DNA from: Pedosphaera sp.
Lineage (GTDB): Bacteria > Verrucomicrobiota > Verrucomicrobiia > Limisphaerales > Pedosphaeraceae
Reading direction: 5' to 3'
Assembly: GCA_028293325.1 (NCBI GenBank)
Contig: JAQGPA010000043.1
Span: forward strand, 1-42,942
Length of the DNA: 42,942 nucleotides
In this document: positions 35,301 through 42,942 of the stretch, piece by piece
Layout: each line of letters begins with the position of its first letter
Numbering within the stretch: position 1 is the first letter of the stretch
Program-made: the position numbers and the translations under genes
The notes under the pieces: model-generated
Told to the model about the DNA's origin: nothing
The model's input: only the letters and a program-made list of their open reading frames with translations
Databases searched by the model: none

Positions 35301-35915
35301 CGACTGCCCGATCGCCAGCACCGGCTCCTGCGGTGTCCACGCGCCATTCAGATAGTCGTAGCTCGTGAAACCTGAGCCGTTCCAGATGTTCATCCGGGCG
35401 CCGCAAGGCGGCGGGCAACTGAAGAGGTCGGTCCACTTGGCTGTGCCGATGCCCAACTGCCCGACGAGAGACAGGCCGTTCGCCATTGGCGCGCAAGGCG
35501 GGGGACAAGTAGGTGCGCAGCCTCGGATAACCAGCGAGAAAGGCGCGCCGGACGTGTTCTGCAATACAAAACCTTCCCCGGGTGCAAGGGTGTTGGTGGA
35601 AGAAGTGCCCGAGTTATCGTACCAGCCAGCGCCCGCGTAGTACGTTTGCGAACTGCCGTAAGCTTGACTAAGGGGATCCCACGGGTAGAACACCGTGCCA
35701 TCCGGCACGTTGCCTAATACCTCATCCAAGGTATTGTTGGCGCCCTGGCACAGGTTGTCCGCGACGAAATTCTCGCCGGGAACAATAATGTTGGTATAGC
35801 TGAGGGGATAAGGTTGCGCGCAGTTAGCGCAGCAGTTGGTGTCGGCGCTTGCCTCACGGATCGCCATGGACAGAACAACGACGGACACAAGTATCGAGAA
35901 TAGACGAGTTTGCAT
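29376..35915 (-). CDS. Giant multidomain secreted protein with HYR-like, LamG and Ig-like domains
   Basis: From ATG 35915 the product has 2,179 residues, with a signal peptide (MQTRLFSILVSVVVLSMAIR..ASA). Order of parts: a Cys/Pro-rich N-terminal domain (to about 220); a DUF642-like 'NLVINGGFE' domain (220-390); five copies of a module beginning xCGxxWxFDxP and ending CGNxNxCSQTVT (about 400, 478, 785, 1115 and 1348); a LamG domain (557-775); HYR domains (about 862, 1422 and 1502); two sister domains starting FNTG (about 1192 and 1585); an Ig-like domain with YQWYHNG (1765-1845); and a LamG-like C-terminal region ending EFYRLIYTP. It is rich in cysteine. No PEP-CTERM or LPxTG anchor is visible. 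Adhesion or polymer binding is inferred from the domains. The frame is open to 35999, but a real signal peptide begins only at 35915. Confidence 0.9.
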   Translation of the reverse strand: MQTRLFSILVSVVVLSMAIREASADTNCCANCAQPYPLSYTNIIVPGENFVADNLCQGANNTLDEVLGNVPDGTVFYPWDPLSQAYGSSQTYYAGAGWYDNSGTSSTNTLAPGEGFVLQNTSGAPFSLVIRGCAPTCPPPCAPMANGLSLVGQLGIGTAKWTDLFSCPPPCGARMNIWNGSGFTSYDYLNGAWTPQEPVLAIGQSAFVSVLTNTNCLPCTNNLVINGGFEVTSPAVPPNTPLNSLSPTTGVPGWTTTAGNTLEVWGNTVNGLPASEGTNHMEINAQSNDQTVSQVVTNLSTNCVAKFCFDYTGRFGLSGATYNNDFTVTLSGGYSLSAPLDPVIYGIGGWTNFCVSFVPTSSTITIAFRGNPHFTNGIATQGGAHIDNVSLMQCCTTNRCLTMDCATNKTVDCGVNWKFDAPLNIIDTCCTNYGITFSTVTNSGPCPLVITGTWLVSDTCGNSNTCSQTVTVVDTTPPTLTCSSNKTVLCGATWNFDAPAAFDNCSGTNVALTFTTVTNGLCPQFITRTWTATDACGNTNTCSQTVTLTSCVTPPSGMVLWLPFDETSGTTSVNLAGGNNGAQIGGPSVNLGSYVANSLCFDGVKNYVEVTDYPAINIGTSDFSVDAWVKPAAFNSTLRIIVDHRAEASTVVGYSLFLGGNNTIGFQIGDGTFVNYPSTFTVPADGQWHHVAVTVKRNDPKGIHFFLDGVVAALGRDPTGNPGSITPPPNYPLRVGSRSSSVSGLFPGCIDEVEVFNRELATNEVAGLFNAGSAGKCKSSTLVCATDKVVQCGTTWTFDAPVAATPCNGTNSAIIILGTVTNGVCPMVVTRTWQVVDGCNRTNTCSQTVTVVDTTPPVITCPSNIVVMSCSQTGVVVHYTATATDNCCTNISLGSIPPSGSVFLPGNTTVSCLATDCCGNVSSCGFTVTVNVVHDTTPPIFTTYCTTNHIVIGGNNFAAAVAASPSANLVTRLQTAGITCFKNFDVCSVNCYLAHTFTNLPPCITAATLTVRLKPCGDVCANDSINLSFTGAGGTLLSNSWTRYLGSGNPQAGLLPNGWCSYGTGQVITLDLANLPQAVGPALNDLAALNANGFLDFNCQDDSGVDSITLDIVSCCCATNKNVPYGTPWSFDQPSAFDAIWGTNVTITSSTVTNSLCPLVLTRTWIATDPCGNSSACSQTVTIGQSGPCQIFNTGMSGTNGNLPVANGVADPNFVLVSSPGAGTSCVVEGTLAGPWLPNSTTSEWVGPTSDTSASPAGVYHYQLVFILCCTNNAQMNGRLLVDDTAGLYLNGNPAGTAASYATFAPINITSGFVSGVNVLDIYVTNAIIFTGFRAELTNCASGLVVACPRSIVVDCGTRWDFDLPVASSCCSSNVTITVTGGSTNGVCPKTATRTWRITDGCGNTNFCSQTITIRDTAPPVVDCPKKGFVVALDKNCNLVIPLIQPPAYDNCTPPSQLVFTQNPSAGAVRPGPCQTVTVTVTDLCGNTTICHVSVCGQDKTPPIVLFPKVITVTNCIVPNVLPFLSASDNCTPGNQLVFTQSPPAGTPMAAGGNIITVTVTDLAGNTTTIVITIVNTGPTSFLPSMFNTGVDASKNLLPLNAVDPHYKLGPVPVGTPTGFYYYNAPDAVAVSFWGLPSPASRWIEPSLTNFNYAFPPGNYTYTNQFTLPSGANPLTASFSGRWAADNGAQMYLNGLAPANQVAVMPAPTGHTAWTYFTVNSGFLAFPAVNKLYCVVTNVGVYTGLRVEFTNAIVNCSTCTPPSVVWITPGQSRPLNSTAVFTATVWGTPPLTYQWYHNGLPLANGGHYSGVNTASLTITPVGYADSGTYYICVSNPCGGICSVPRKLNVTRGWFPWDWAWWNFAQAGNPMAATVGPDLILTGTNTLGISSGSTFDFDLPNIGGQLVNVMNVPPLPADTFIQLPYVGPVDSTSVSSYTLLMDVYAPSNSSGPSTLFNIAAGQAADSGIVGSMTSDGAVSVTGTAGGVAVNIGPSPIVSPQPAWSRVALVVDQPDADESGEATVKLYVNGESAGSFTFHGTPHVPVLPINYLADIPATVLSSPQGSSAETYVSSIQFHAVAMTPEMIAGLGLPGDSPTPANDTAVDVHPVLSATASNGMVNLSWTGSSFTLQEASSLTGGVWVDSRLPFDETEVNGEIVTTAHANPATQGPAEFYRLIYTP

Positions 35916-36281
35916 AGTAGTGCTTTTGGGTTTACCAGCTTTTTTGGGAACGGCTCGACGAATTCTCCGGAGTCGGGCGAGGGAAGGAAGCACGCGCAAA
36001 CAGCCACTGCTGCGAACCAGCTATAGCCAAACTGAGGTGATGCAGAGATGCTGTCAGAGAATCAAAAAAATAGCAAGCTTATATTTCGACAGGAAATTAC
36101 GGACCGCGGGCAAAAAGGGGTGGCAGCGACGGAGCAAAAAATGCGAAATGAGCCCATTAAATGGGGCAAAAATGGAGGGTGGAAAAAAGCGAAAAGTAGG
36201 TGATACTGGAGGTTAATGGTGGGAGCCGTTTTGGGGTGATGGGGGAGTGGATGAAGGGCAGGACCTTGCGCGGGTTCCGGG

Positions 36282-36298
36282 TTGGCTTGGTCAAAGCA
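36282..36298 (+). promoter_or_regulatory. Possible sigma-54-type promoter upstream of gltB; rest of 35916-36424 has no gene
   Basis: TTGGCTTGGTCAAAGCA has GG and GC separated by exactly 10 bases, as in -24/-12 promoters, and keeps TTGGC and GCA, but the -12 box is AAGC rather than TTGC. Nitrogen genes such as gltBD are often sigma-54 dependent, which makes the match worth noting. The remaining 500 bases between the giant gene and gltB hold purine-rich sequence, with no gene or strong hairpin found. Confidence 0.3.
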
Positions 36299-36424
36299 AA
36301 ATAATTTTCATCTAACTATTGCAGACGGCTGGCATTTCGGTAAAAAATAGCGGAATTATTTTTTTAGTAGCGGTTGGCGCACTTAAAGATGCAATCAGAA
36401 AATCAGAAGCAAGAGAATCGGTAT

Positions 36425-39400
36425 ATGAAAACGAACGGACTGCCGCCCAAGCAGGGATTGTACGATCCGCAGTTCGAGCACGACGCCTGCGGCGTCGGCT
36501 TTGTCGTCAACATCAAAGGCCGGAAGTCTCACGAGATTATCCGGCAAGGCATCCAGGTTTTGCTGAATCTGGATCACCGCGGCGCTTGCGGATGTGAAGT
36601 CAACACCGGCGACGGTGCGGGTATTCTGATCCAGATGCCGCATACGTTCCTGAAAAAAGTTTGCGCGGCGCTGGGAATGGAATTGCCGGCTGAGGGCCAG
36701 TATGGCGCGGGGTTGGTTTATTTGCCGCGCGGGGCGACGGAGCGCAAGCAGTGCGAACAGATTTTTGACAAGATCGTGGCCGAGGAAGGTCAGAGCGTGA
36801 TTGGTTGGCGCGACGTGCCGACAAATAATTCCTCCCTGGGCGATACGGCGAAAGCCTCCGAGCCTTTCATGCGCCAGGTGTTCATCAAGCGGAACGCGAA
36901 GTTGACGGATGACATGGCGTTTGAGCGGAAGTTGTATGTAATCCGGAAGCGGGCGACGAATGAGATTCACCGCACGGATTTGACCGGCAGCGAATATTGG
37001 TACATGGCGAGCCTTTCCTACAAGACGCTGGTCTATAAGGGAATGTTGAATACCGAGCAGGTGGGCAATTATTTTCTCGATTTGGCGGATCCGGCGATTG
37101 ATTCGGCGCTGGCGCTGGTCCATTCCCGTTTCAGCACGAACACATTTCCAAGCTGGGAGCGCGGACATCCATATCGTTACATCGCGCACAACGGCGAAAT
37201 CAACACGCTGCGCGGAAACATCAACTGGATGCATGCCCGGCAGGCGATGTTTGAATCGTCTTTGTTTGGCGACGACCTCAAGAAGGTGTTGCCGATCATT
37301 AACACGGACGGCAGTGACTCGGCGATGTTCGACAACTGCCTGGAATTGCTGGTGATGGCGGGTCGCTCATTGCCGCACGCGGTCATGATGATGATTCCGG
37401 AGCCGTGGTCGAATCACGAGACCATGAATGACGAGAAAAAGGCATTCTATGAGTATCATAGCTGCCTGATGGAGCCGTGGGACGGCCCAGCGTCGATCGC
37501 CTTTACTGACGGAAAAATGATTGGGGCAGTGCTGGACCGGAATGGTTTGCGGCCTTCCCGTTATTACGTCACGAAGGATGATTTGGTGGTGATGGCGTCG
37601 GAAGTCGGCGTATTGGATATTCCGCCGGACCGCATATTGCAGAAGGGACGACTCCAACCCGGGCGCATGTTCCTGATCGATACGGAGCAGGGGCGGATTG
37701 TTGCCGACGAGGAAATCAAGCAGAAGATTGCGACGGAGCATCCTTATCGCGAATGGCTGGACAAACACATGGTGGAACTGGCCGATGTGCCGGAAGCGCC
37801 ACATTTGCCTGAACCGAGCCATGACTCCGTGTTGAAACGGCAGCAGGCGTTTGGCTATACGTTCGAAGATTTGCGGTTGTTGATGGTACCGATGGCCCGC
37901 GACGGGGTTGAGGCCGTGGGTTCGATGGGGACCGATACGCCGCTTGCAGTGCTATCGGACAAGCCGCAGTCACTCTATAATTATTTCAAGCAGCTTTTTG
38001 CGCAGGTCACCAATCCGCCCATCGATTGCATTCGTGAGGAGATTGTGACTTCGGCGGAGACGACCATTGGGTCGGAGCGGAATTTGCTCAAGCCGGTGCC
38101 GGAAAGTTGTCATTTGATCGAGCTCAAATCGCCGATCCTGACCAACGAGGAATTTGCGAAGCTCAAGCACATCAACCAGCCGGGCTTCAAGTCCATCACC
38201 TTGCCGAGCCTCTTCAAGGTAGCCGAAGGCGCAAAGGGTCTGGAACGGGCGATGGAAGATCTATATGCGCTGGCAAATCGGGCGATTGCCGACGGGGTGA
38301 ACATCCTGATTCTGTCTGACCGGGGCATTGACCGTGAAAACGCGGCGATTCCCGCGCTGCTGGCCGTGGCCGGTTTGCATCATCATTTGATTCGCGAAGG
38401 AACGCGCACGCGAGTTGGGTTGGTCATCGAAACCGGCGAACCGCGCGAGGTGCATCATTTCTCACTGCTGATTGGCTATGGGGCAGGGGCGGTTAACCCG
38501 TATCTGGCGTTCGAGACACTCGACGACATGATCCGCCAAGGCTTGTTGAAGAACATCAAGCATAAGGACGCGTGCAAGAATTTCGTCAAGGCCGCGGTCA
38601 AAGGCGTGGTGAAGGTGACGTCCAAGATGGGTATTTCCACCATCCAAAGTTATCGTGGCGCGCAGATTTTTGAGGCGATTGGACTACAATCATCCGTGAC
38701 TGACCGGTATTTCACATGGACTCCCACGCGCATTGAAGGTGTGGGTATGGATGTTATTGCCGAGGAAGTTCGGATCCGGCATCAGCAGGCGTTTCCGGAC
38801 CGGCAGGTTAATGGTCACACTCTCGAAGTGGGCGGCCAATATCAATGGCGGGCCGAGGGCGAAGTCCATTTGTTCAGCCCGCAGACGGTGCACAAGTTGC
38901 AACAGGCGTGCCGGACCTCGAGCTACAAGGCTTTCAAGGAATATTCCGCGCTGGTCAATGATCAGTTGAAAAAGCATTGCACGTTGCGCGGGTTGCTGGA
39001 TTTGAAATTGGCAGCGACGCCCATTCCGATTGAGGAAGTGGAATCGGTGGAAGATATTCTCAAGCGGTTCAAGAGCGGGGCGATGTCCTACGGATCGATC
39101 AGCAAGGAAGCGCACGAGAGTTTGGCGATTGCGATGAACCGCATCGGCGGCAAGAGCAATACGGGCGAAGGCGGCGAAGACCCGGCGCGATATACTCCGG
39201 ATGCCAACGGTGATTCGCGGAACAGCGCGATCAAGCAGGTGGCGTCGGGACGGTTCGGCGTGACAAGCTTGTATTTGGTCAAGGCGCAGGAATTGCAGAT
39301 CAAGATGGCGCAGGGAGCCAAGCCCGGCGAGGGCGGTCAGTTGCCCGGCTCGAAGGTGTACCCACCCATCGCCAAGGTGCGGCATGCCACGCCGGGCGTG

Positions 39401-41023
39401 GGTTTGATTTCGCCGCCGCCGCATCATGATATTTATTCGATCGAAGATTTGGCGGAATTGATCCACGATTTGAAGAACGCCAATCATCACGCCCGTATCA
39501 GCGTCAAGTTGGTGGCGGAAGTGGGCGTGGGAACGGTAGCGGCGGGTGTAGCCAAGGCGCATGCCGACGTGGTGTTGATCAGCGGTTATGACGGCGGGAC
39601 CGGGGCGTCGCCGCAGACGAGCATCAAGCACGCGGGCATCCCGTGGGAACTGGGCCTGGCGGAAACGCACCAGACTTTGGTGTTGAATAATTTGCGCAGC
39701 CGCATTGCAGTGGAGACCGATGGACAATTGAAGACCGGGCGGGACGTGATAATTGCGGCGTTGCTGGGTGCGGAGGAATTTGGTTTTGCGACTGCGCCGC
39801 TGGTGGCACTGGGTTGTATCATGATGCGCGTTTGCCATCTGAACACCTGTCCGGTGGGCGTGGCGACCCAGGACCCGAACTTGCGAAAAAACTTTACGGG
39901 CGATCCGGCACATGCCGTGAACTTCATGAAGTTTGTCGCGGAAGAAGTGCGGGAACTGATGGCGCAACTTGGATTCCGCAAGCTCATCGACATGGTGGGT
40001 CGCGTGGACCGGCTTGAAGCGAAGAAGGCCGTGGAGCATTGGAAGGCGCGCGGGTTGGATTTCTCCAAGGTGCTGTATCAGCCCAAGGTCGGGGACGATG
40101 TGGGTCGTTATCAGCAGATCTTACAGGATCACGGCTTGGAAAAGGCGCTGGATAATACGACGTTGCTCAAGCTTTGCGCTCCGGCGTTGGAGCGGCGTGA
40201 GAAAGTGACGGCGGACGTGGCGATTCGCAACGTGAACCGCGTGGTGGGTACCATTCTTGGCAGTGAAGTCACCCGGCGTCATGGTGTGGCGGGCCTGCCG
40301 GAGGATACAATTCAACTTAATTTCAAGGGTTCCGCCGGCCAGAGTTTCGGGGCGTTCATGCCGCCGGGAATCACGTTGCGGCTGGAAGGCGATGCCAACG
40401 ACTACGTCGGTAAAGGGCTTTCGGGCGGGCGGATCATTCTATATCCGCCGAAGGGTTCCACATTTGTGCCGTCGGAGAACAGCATCATCGGCAACGTGGC
40501 GCTTTACGGGGCCACGGCCGGCGAGGTTTACATTGGCGGCATGGCGGGAGAACGGTTTGGCGTTCGTAACAGCGGTGTCAATGCGGTGGTGGAATCGGTA
40601 GGGGATCATGGTTGCGAGTACATGACCGGCGGGCGGGTCGTGGTGATTGGGCCGGTCGGGCGCAATTTTGCGGCGGGCATGTCCGGGGGCATTGCTTATG
40701 TGCTCGATGAGGCGGGTAATTTCAACAAGAATTGTAATCAGCAGATGGTCGGCCTGGAGAAACTGGAAGACGTGGCGGAAATCGAGGAAGTGCGGCAGAT
40801 GATTCAACGGCACGCGGATTACACCCAGAGCCAGCACGCACAAAAGATTTTGGCAGCGTGGAAAGAGACGGTACCGAAGTTTGTGAAAGTGATGCCAAAG
40901 GATTACAAGCGCATGCTGCAATCCATCAAGCGGGTGACTGACGCGGGGCTCAGCGGCGAGGAGGCCTTGATGGCCGCCTTCAATGACAACGCAAAAGATG
41001 TGTCCCGTGTGGGCGGCAGTTGA
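36425..41023 (+). CDS. gltB: Glutamate synthase large subunit
   Basis: From ATG 36425 the protein has about 1,532 residues, near the usual length of GltB. Residue C22 in HDACGVGFV is the N-terminal nucleophile of the class II amidotransferase domain after removal of a short propeptide. It is followed by the central domain, then the FMN-binding synthase domain ([36 protein letters not shown]) with the 3Fe-4S ligands in [12 protein letters not shown] (C-x5-C-x4-C, near residue 1130). The C-terminal part carries GxGxG repeats ([26 protein letters not shown]). It makes glutamate from glutamine and 2-oxoglutarate. AGAGAA 7 bases before the ATG supports this start; the frame is also open from ATG 36389. 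Confidence 0.96.
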   Translation: MKTNGLPPKQGLYDPQFEHDACGVGFVVNIKGRKSHEIIRQGIQVLLNLDHRGACGCEVNTGDGAGILIQMPHTFLKKVCAALGMELPAEGQYGAGLVYLPRGATERKQCEQIFDKIVAEEGQSVIGWRDVPTNNSSLGDTAKASEPFMRQVFIKRNAKLTDDMAFERKLYVIRKRATNEIHRTDLTGSEYWYMASLSYKTLVYKGMLNTEQVGNYFLDLADPAIDSALALVHSRFSTNTFPSWERGHPYRYIAHNGEINTLRGNINWMHARQAMFESSLFGDDLKKVLPIINTDGSDSAMFDNCLELLVMAGRSLPHAVMMMIPEPWSNHETMNDEKKAFYEYHSCLMEPWDGPASIAFTDGKMIGAVLDRNGLRPSRYYVTKDDLVVMASEVGVLDIPPDRILQKGRLQPGRMFLIDTEQGRIVADEEIKQKIATEHPYREWLDKHMVELADVPEAPHLPEPSHDSVLKRQQAFGYTFEDLRLLMVPMARDGVEAVGSMGTDTPLAVLSDKPQSLYNYFKQLFAQVTNPPIDCIREEIVTSAETTIGSERNLLKPVPESCHLIELKSPILTNEEFAKLKHINQPGFKSITLPSLFKVAEGAKGLERAMEDLYALANRAIADGVNILILSDRGIDRENAAIPALLAVAGLHHHLIREGTRTRVGLVIETGEPREVHHFSLLIGYGAGAVNPYLAFETLDDMIRQGLLKNIKHKDACKNFVKAAVKGVVKVTSKMGISTIQSYRGAQIFEAIGLQSSVTDRYFTWTPTRIEGVGMDVIAEEVRIRHQQAFPDRQVNGHTLEVGGQYQWRAEGEVHLFSPQTVHKLQQACRTSSYKAFKEYSALVNDQLKKHCTLRGLLDLKLAATPIPIEEVESVEDILKRFKSGAMSYGSISKEAHESLAIAMNRIGGKSNTGEGGEDPARYTPDANGDSRNSAIKQVASGRFGVTSLYLVKAQELQIKMAQGAKPGEGGQLPGSKVYPPIAKVRHATPGVGLISPPPHHDIYSIEDLAELIHDLKNANHHARISVKLVAEVGVGTVAAGVAKAHADVVLISGYDGGTGASPQTSIKHAGIPWELGLAETHQTLVLNNLRSRIAVETDGQLKTGRDVIIAALLGAEEFGFATAPLVALGCIMMRVCHLNTCPVGVATQDPNLRKNFTGDPAHAVNFMKFVAEEVRELMAQLGFRKLIDMVGRVDRLEAKKAVEHWKARGLDFSKVLYQPKVGDDVGRYQQILQDHGLEKALDNTTLLKLCAPALERREKVTADVAIRNVNRVVGTILGSEVTRRHGVAGLPEDTIQLNFKGSAGQSFGAFMPPGITLRLEGDANDYVGKGLSGGRIILYPPKGSTFVPSENSIIGNVALYGATAGEVYIGGMAGERFGVRNSGVNAVVESVGDHGCEYMTGGRVVVIGPVGRNFAAGMSGGIAYVLDEAGNFNKNCNQQMVGLEKLEDVAEIEEVRQMIQRHADYTQSQHAQKILAAWKETVPKFVKVMPKDYKRMLQSIKRVTDAGLSGEEALMAAFNDNAKDVSRVGGS

Positions 41024-41060
41024 CGGACGACTTAGAATTTTTGATTATCCAAAGAACGAA

Positions 41061-42542
41061 ATGGGAAATCCTAGAGGCTTTATTGAGTATTTGAGAGAGT
41101 TGCCACTCGACCGCCCGGCATTGGAGCGGATCCGGGATTGGAATGAATTTCATCTGCATCTGGATGAGAAGAAGCTCCAGGACCAGGGCGCACGCTGCAT
41201 GGATTGCGGCATACCGTTCTGTCATACCGGCACGCTGATCAGTGGGATGGCATCGGGCTGCCCGATTAACAATTTGATTCCGGAATGGAACGATCTGGTG
41301 TACCGCGGTTTATGGCACGAGGCGTTGGACCGGCTGCATAAGACCAATAATTTCCCCGAGTTCACCGGCCGGGTTTGCCCCGCGCCGTGCGAAGGTTCCT
41401 GCGTGCTGGGCATTAATGCGCCGCCCGTGACCATCAAGAACATCGAGTGCTCCATTGTCGACAAGGGTTGGGACGAAGGGTGGATAACGGCGGAACCGCC
41501 CGCGGCTCGCACCGGTAAAAAGGTTGCGGTGGTGGGTTCGGGACCGGCGGGATTGTGCGCGGCGGCACAGTTGAATCGCGCGGGACATTGGGTCACAGTA
41601 TTTGAGCGGGCGGATCGCGTGGGCGGGTTGCTGATGTACGGCATTCCCAACATGAAGCTCGACAAGGAAATCGTGCAACGCCGGGTTGATTTGCTGGCGA
41701 AGGAAGGGGTTACTTTCCTAACCAATACGGAAGTGGGGAAGAACTATCCGGCGGAAAAGCTGGTGAAGGAATTTGATGCGGTGGTGCTTTGCACCGGCGC
41801 GACGAAAGCCCGCGACCTGCCCATTGAAGGGCGGCAGTTGAAGGGCATCCATTTCGCGATGGAATTTTTGCACGGGAACACCAAGAGCCTGCTGGACAAG
41901 CATCAGAATGGCAATTTCATCTCGGCCAAGGGCAAGGATGTAATGGTAATCGGCGGTGGTGATACGGGCACGGATTGTGTGGGGACATCGATGCGCCATG
42001 AGTGCGCGAGTTTGGTGCAGTTGGAGATTTTGCCACGTTCGCCGATGGAGCGGGCCAAGGATAATCCGTGGCCGGAGTGGCCGAAGGTTTATAAGATGGA
42101 TTACGGCCAGGAAGAAGCGGCGGCGAAGTTTGGCGGCGACCCGCGCACCTACCTGACGACGGCGACGAAATTTGTGGGCGACGAGCACGGTCACGTCAAG
42201 GAAGTGCATACGGTGCAGATTGAGTGGCAGAAGAACGAGAAGGGGCAGTTTATTCCCAAGGAAGTTGCCGGCACAGAGAAAGTTCGCCCGGCGCAACTGG
42301 TTTTGCTGGCGATGGGTTTTCTGGGGCCGGAACAGCCTTTGCTCGAACAGCTCGGGGTGGAGCGCGACGCGCGTTCCAACGCCAAAGCCGACTTCAACAA
42401 GTACGCGACGAACCTCAAGGGTGTCTTTGCGGCGGGCGATGCACGGCGCGGACAGAGCCTGGTGGTGTGGGCGTTCAACGAAGGCCGCGGGGCGGCGCGT
42501 GAATGTGACCGCTACTTGATGGGGCAGACGGATTTGCCTTAA
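41061..42542 (+). CDS. gltD: Glutamate synthase small subunit (NADPH-dependent)
   Basis: From ATG 41061 ([15 protein letters not shown]) the protein has 493 residues. The N-terminal cysteine clusters are CMDCGIPFC, then GCPINN and CPAPCEGSC, the 4Fe-4S ligands. The FAD-binding motif is [12 protein letters not shown] and the NAD(P)H-binding motif [11 protein letters not shown], with a C-terminal [18 protein letters not shown]. It feeds electrons from NADPH to GltB. The frame is open from 40983 inside the gltB end, but that adds 26 residues unlike the family and no ribosome site; the chosen ATG is 37 bases after the gltB stop. The pair is an operon. Confidence 0.95.
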   Translation: MGNPRGFIEYLRELPLDRPALERIRDWNEFHLHLDEKKLQDQGARCMDCGIPFCHTGTLISGMASGCPINNLIPEWNDLVYRGLWHEALDRLHKTNNFPEFTGRVCPAPCEGSCVLGINAPPVTIKNIECSIVDKGWDEGWITAEPPAARTGKKVAVVGSGPAGLCAAAQLNRAGHWVTVFERADRVGGLLMYGIPNMKLDKEIVQRRVDLLAKEGVTFLTNTEVGKNYPAEKLVKEFDAVVLCTGATKARDLPIEGRQLKGIHFAMEFLHGNTKSLLDKHQNGNFISAKGKDVMVIGGGDTGTDCVGTSMRHECASLVQLEILPRSPMERAKDNPWPEWPKVYKMDYGQEEAAAKFGGDPRTYLTTATKFVGDEHGHVKEVHTVQIEWQKNEKGQFIPKEVAGTEKVRPAQLVLLAMGFLGPEQPLLEQLGVERDARSNAKADFNKYATNLKGVFAAGDARRGQSLVVWAFNEGRGAARECDRYLMGQTDLP

Positions 42543-42562
42543 GCCCAGCTGGGATTTTTACT

Positions 42563-42625
42563 GCGGAGGCGCGGAGGCGCGGAGCGGAGATTTTAACCAC
42601 GGATGGACACGGATGGACACGGATT
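42563..42625. repeat. Short tandem repeats (GCGGAGGC and GGATGGACAC)
   Basis: GCGGAGGC occurs twice in a row (42563-42578) and continues as GCGGAG-CGGAG to 42589. After a short gap, GGATGGACAC occurs twice in a row (42601-42620), preceded by ACCAC and followed by GGAT, so it could be read as a longer unit ACCACGGATGG-ACACGGATGG. The form resembles intergenic ACCACGGATGGACACGGAT elements of this phylum. They lie just after gltD and do not appear to be coding. Confidence 0.7.
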
Positions 42626-42789
42626 CGGAGGGGAGTTCTCACGCAGAGAAGAAGGACAAACTCAGAAGGGAATTTCTGACCAGCTGCCGCGAAGACGCTA
42701 TGGCGCGGCAAGCAGGATTTACAGGATTGGCGGCATGGATTGGGGACTTTGAGTTCAGCGTTCGGAGTTTAGAGCAATTCCATAAATGC

Positions 42790-42930
42790 TGCAGCGCGGC
42801 GGAAAAGTTAGAGAGGGAAGCGGTCTTTTTGACTTTTGGCTTCGTTTCGGCTCGGTCACAGGCCACCTTGGGCATGCTCCCTCGCCAAAGCCTCGCCCAA
42901 AGTCAAAAATCCTCGCTCCGCCGCGCTACA
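42790..42930. repeat. Imperfect inverted repeat (about 140 bases), possible dispersed element
   Basis: The left arm has TGCAGCGCGGCGGA (42790-42803) and TTTTTGACTTTTGGC (42826-42840). The right arm, read in reverse, has TGTAGCGCGGCGGA (42930-42917) and TTTTTGACTTTGGGC (42909-42895). The two sub-blocks match in order with single-base differences, but their spacing differs (22 versus 7 bases). I see no open frame inside the loop. This is the form of a dispersed non-autonomous element or a degraded hairpin; the right arm is followed by the window's end. Confidence 0.65.
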
Positions 42931-42942
42931 TCATTTCTGTCA

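Noticed and set aside
36180-36240. Sequence resembling the GAAGTAGG part of glutamine riboswitches upstream of gltB
   Set aside because: Only GAAAAGTAGG is present; the paired GUUCA-type half and the surrounding stems could not be found.
38690-40039. 449-residue minus-strand frame opposite gltB
   Set aside because: It is fully inside an intact glutamate synthase gene and its translation has no recognisable family features; an antisense shadow.
42544-42560. Palindrome CCCAGCTGGG followed by ATTTTT after gltD as a terminator
   Set aside because: The stem has at most 3-5 base pairs with no proper loop; too weak to call.
42601-42625. CRISPR-like direct repeats
   Set aside because: The two 10-base units are directly adjacent without spacers, so this is a tandem repeat.

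Overview
The window looks like chromosomal DNA of a member of the Verrucomicrobiota, probably the Pedosphaera/Limisphaera group (old subdivision 3). This is an inference from content: a remnant of a 'Gloeo/Verruco' repeat protein (TIGR03803 type), a giant secreted HYR/LamG/Ig protein ending in FYRLIYTP, a DUF3891 protein, weak or absent Shine-Dalgarno sites on many genes, and intergenic tandem and inverted repeats at the right edge. No rRNA, tRNA, CRISPR array, phage or transposase was seen.

Layout. (1) 1-740: tail of an unrecognised gene and a YdjM-like membrane protein. (2) 741-7434, sulfur assimilation: cysI-cysH-cysD-cysNC on the minus strand (sulfite reductase, 4Fe-4S type APS reductase, ATP sulfurylase, fused ATP sulfurylase GTPase/APS kinase), diverging from a nifS-type cysteine desulfurase. 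The divergent intergenic region folds into a nested three-stem element with a possible pseudoknot and is the best candidate for something undescribed. (3) 7431-16368, all minus strand except a fragment: ABC ATPase, two different FtsX-type permeases, HlyD adaptor and eboE form one likely operon. Downstream are a broken repeat-protein fragment, a PD40-propeller/metzincin fusion and eboC (UbiA family). The ebo genes are known from metabolite-trafficking clusters, so their linkage to an exporter is suggestive. (4) 16476-29109, mostly single genes on both strands: alpha/beta esterase, small lipoprotein, ferritin-like protein, TM-helix channel-like protein, a very short prepilin-like protein, a conserved 78-residue protein, DUF3891, DsbD/ScsB-type reductase, cardiolipin-synthase-like PLD, SirB1-like protein, TraB/GumN lipoprotein, double ACT protein, GH13 enzyme and NTF2-like protein. 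(5) 29376-35915: one gene for a secreted protein of about 2,180 residues. (6) 36425-42542: gltB-gltD, glutamate synthase. (7) 42543-42942: repeat-rich non-coding DNA.

How genes work together: sulfate is activated by CysD/CysNC, reduced by CysH and CysI, and cysteine sulfur is mobilised by the desulfurase; GltBD supplies glutamate. CysC also makes PAPS, which the APS-type CysH would not need, so a sulfation branch is likely. Two loci share an identical 16-base palindrome-containing motif (CGGGTTTCACCCTATT) downstream of a gene, each followed 48 nt later by an intrinsic terminator. All calls come from reading the sequence; no database search was run.
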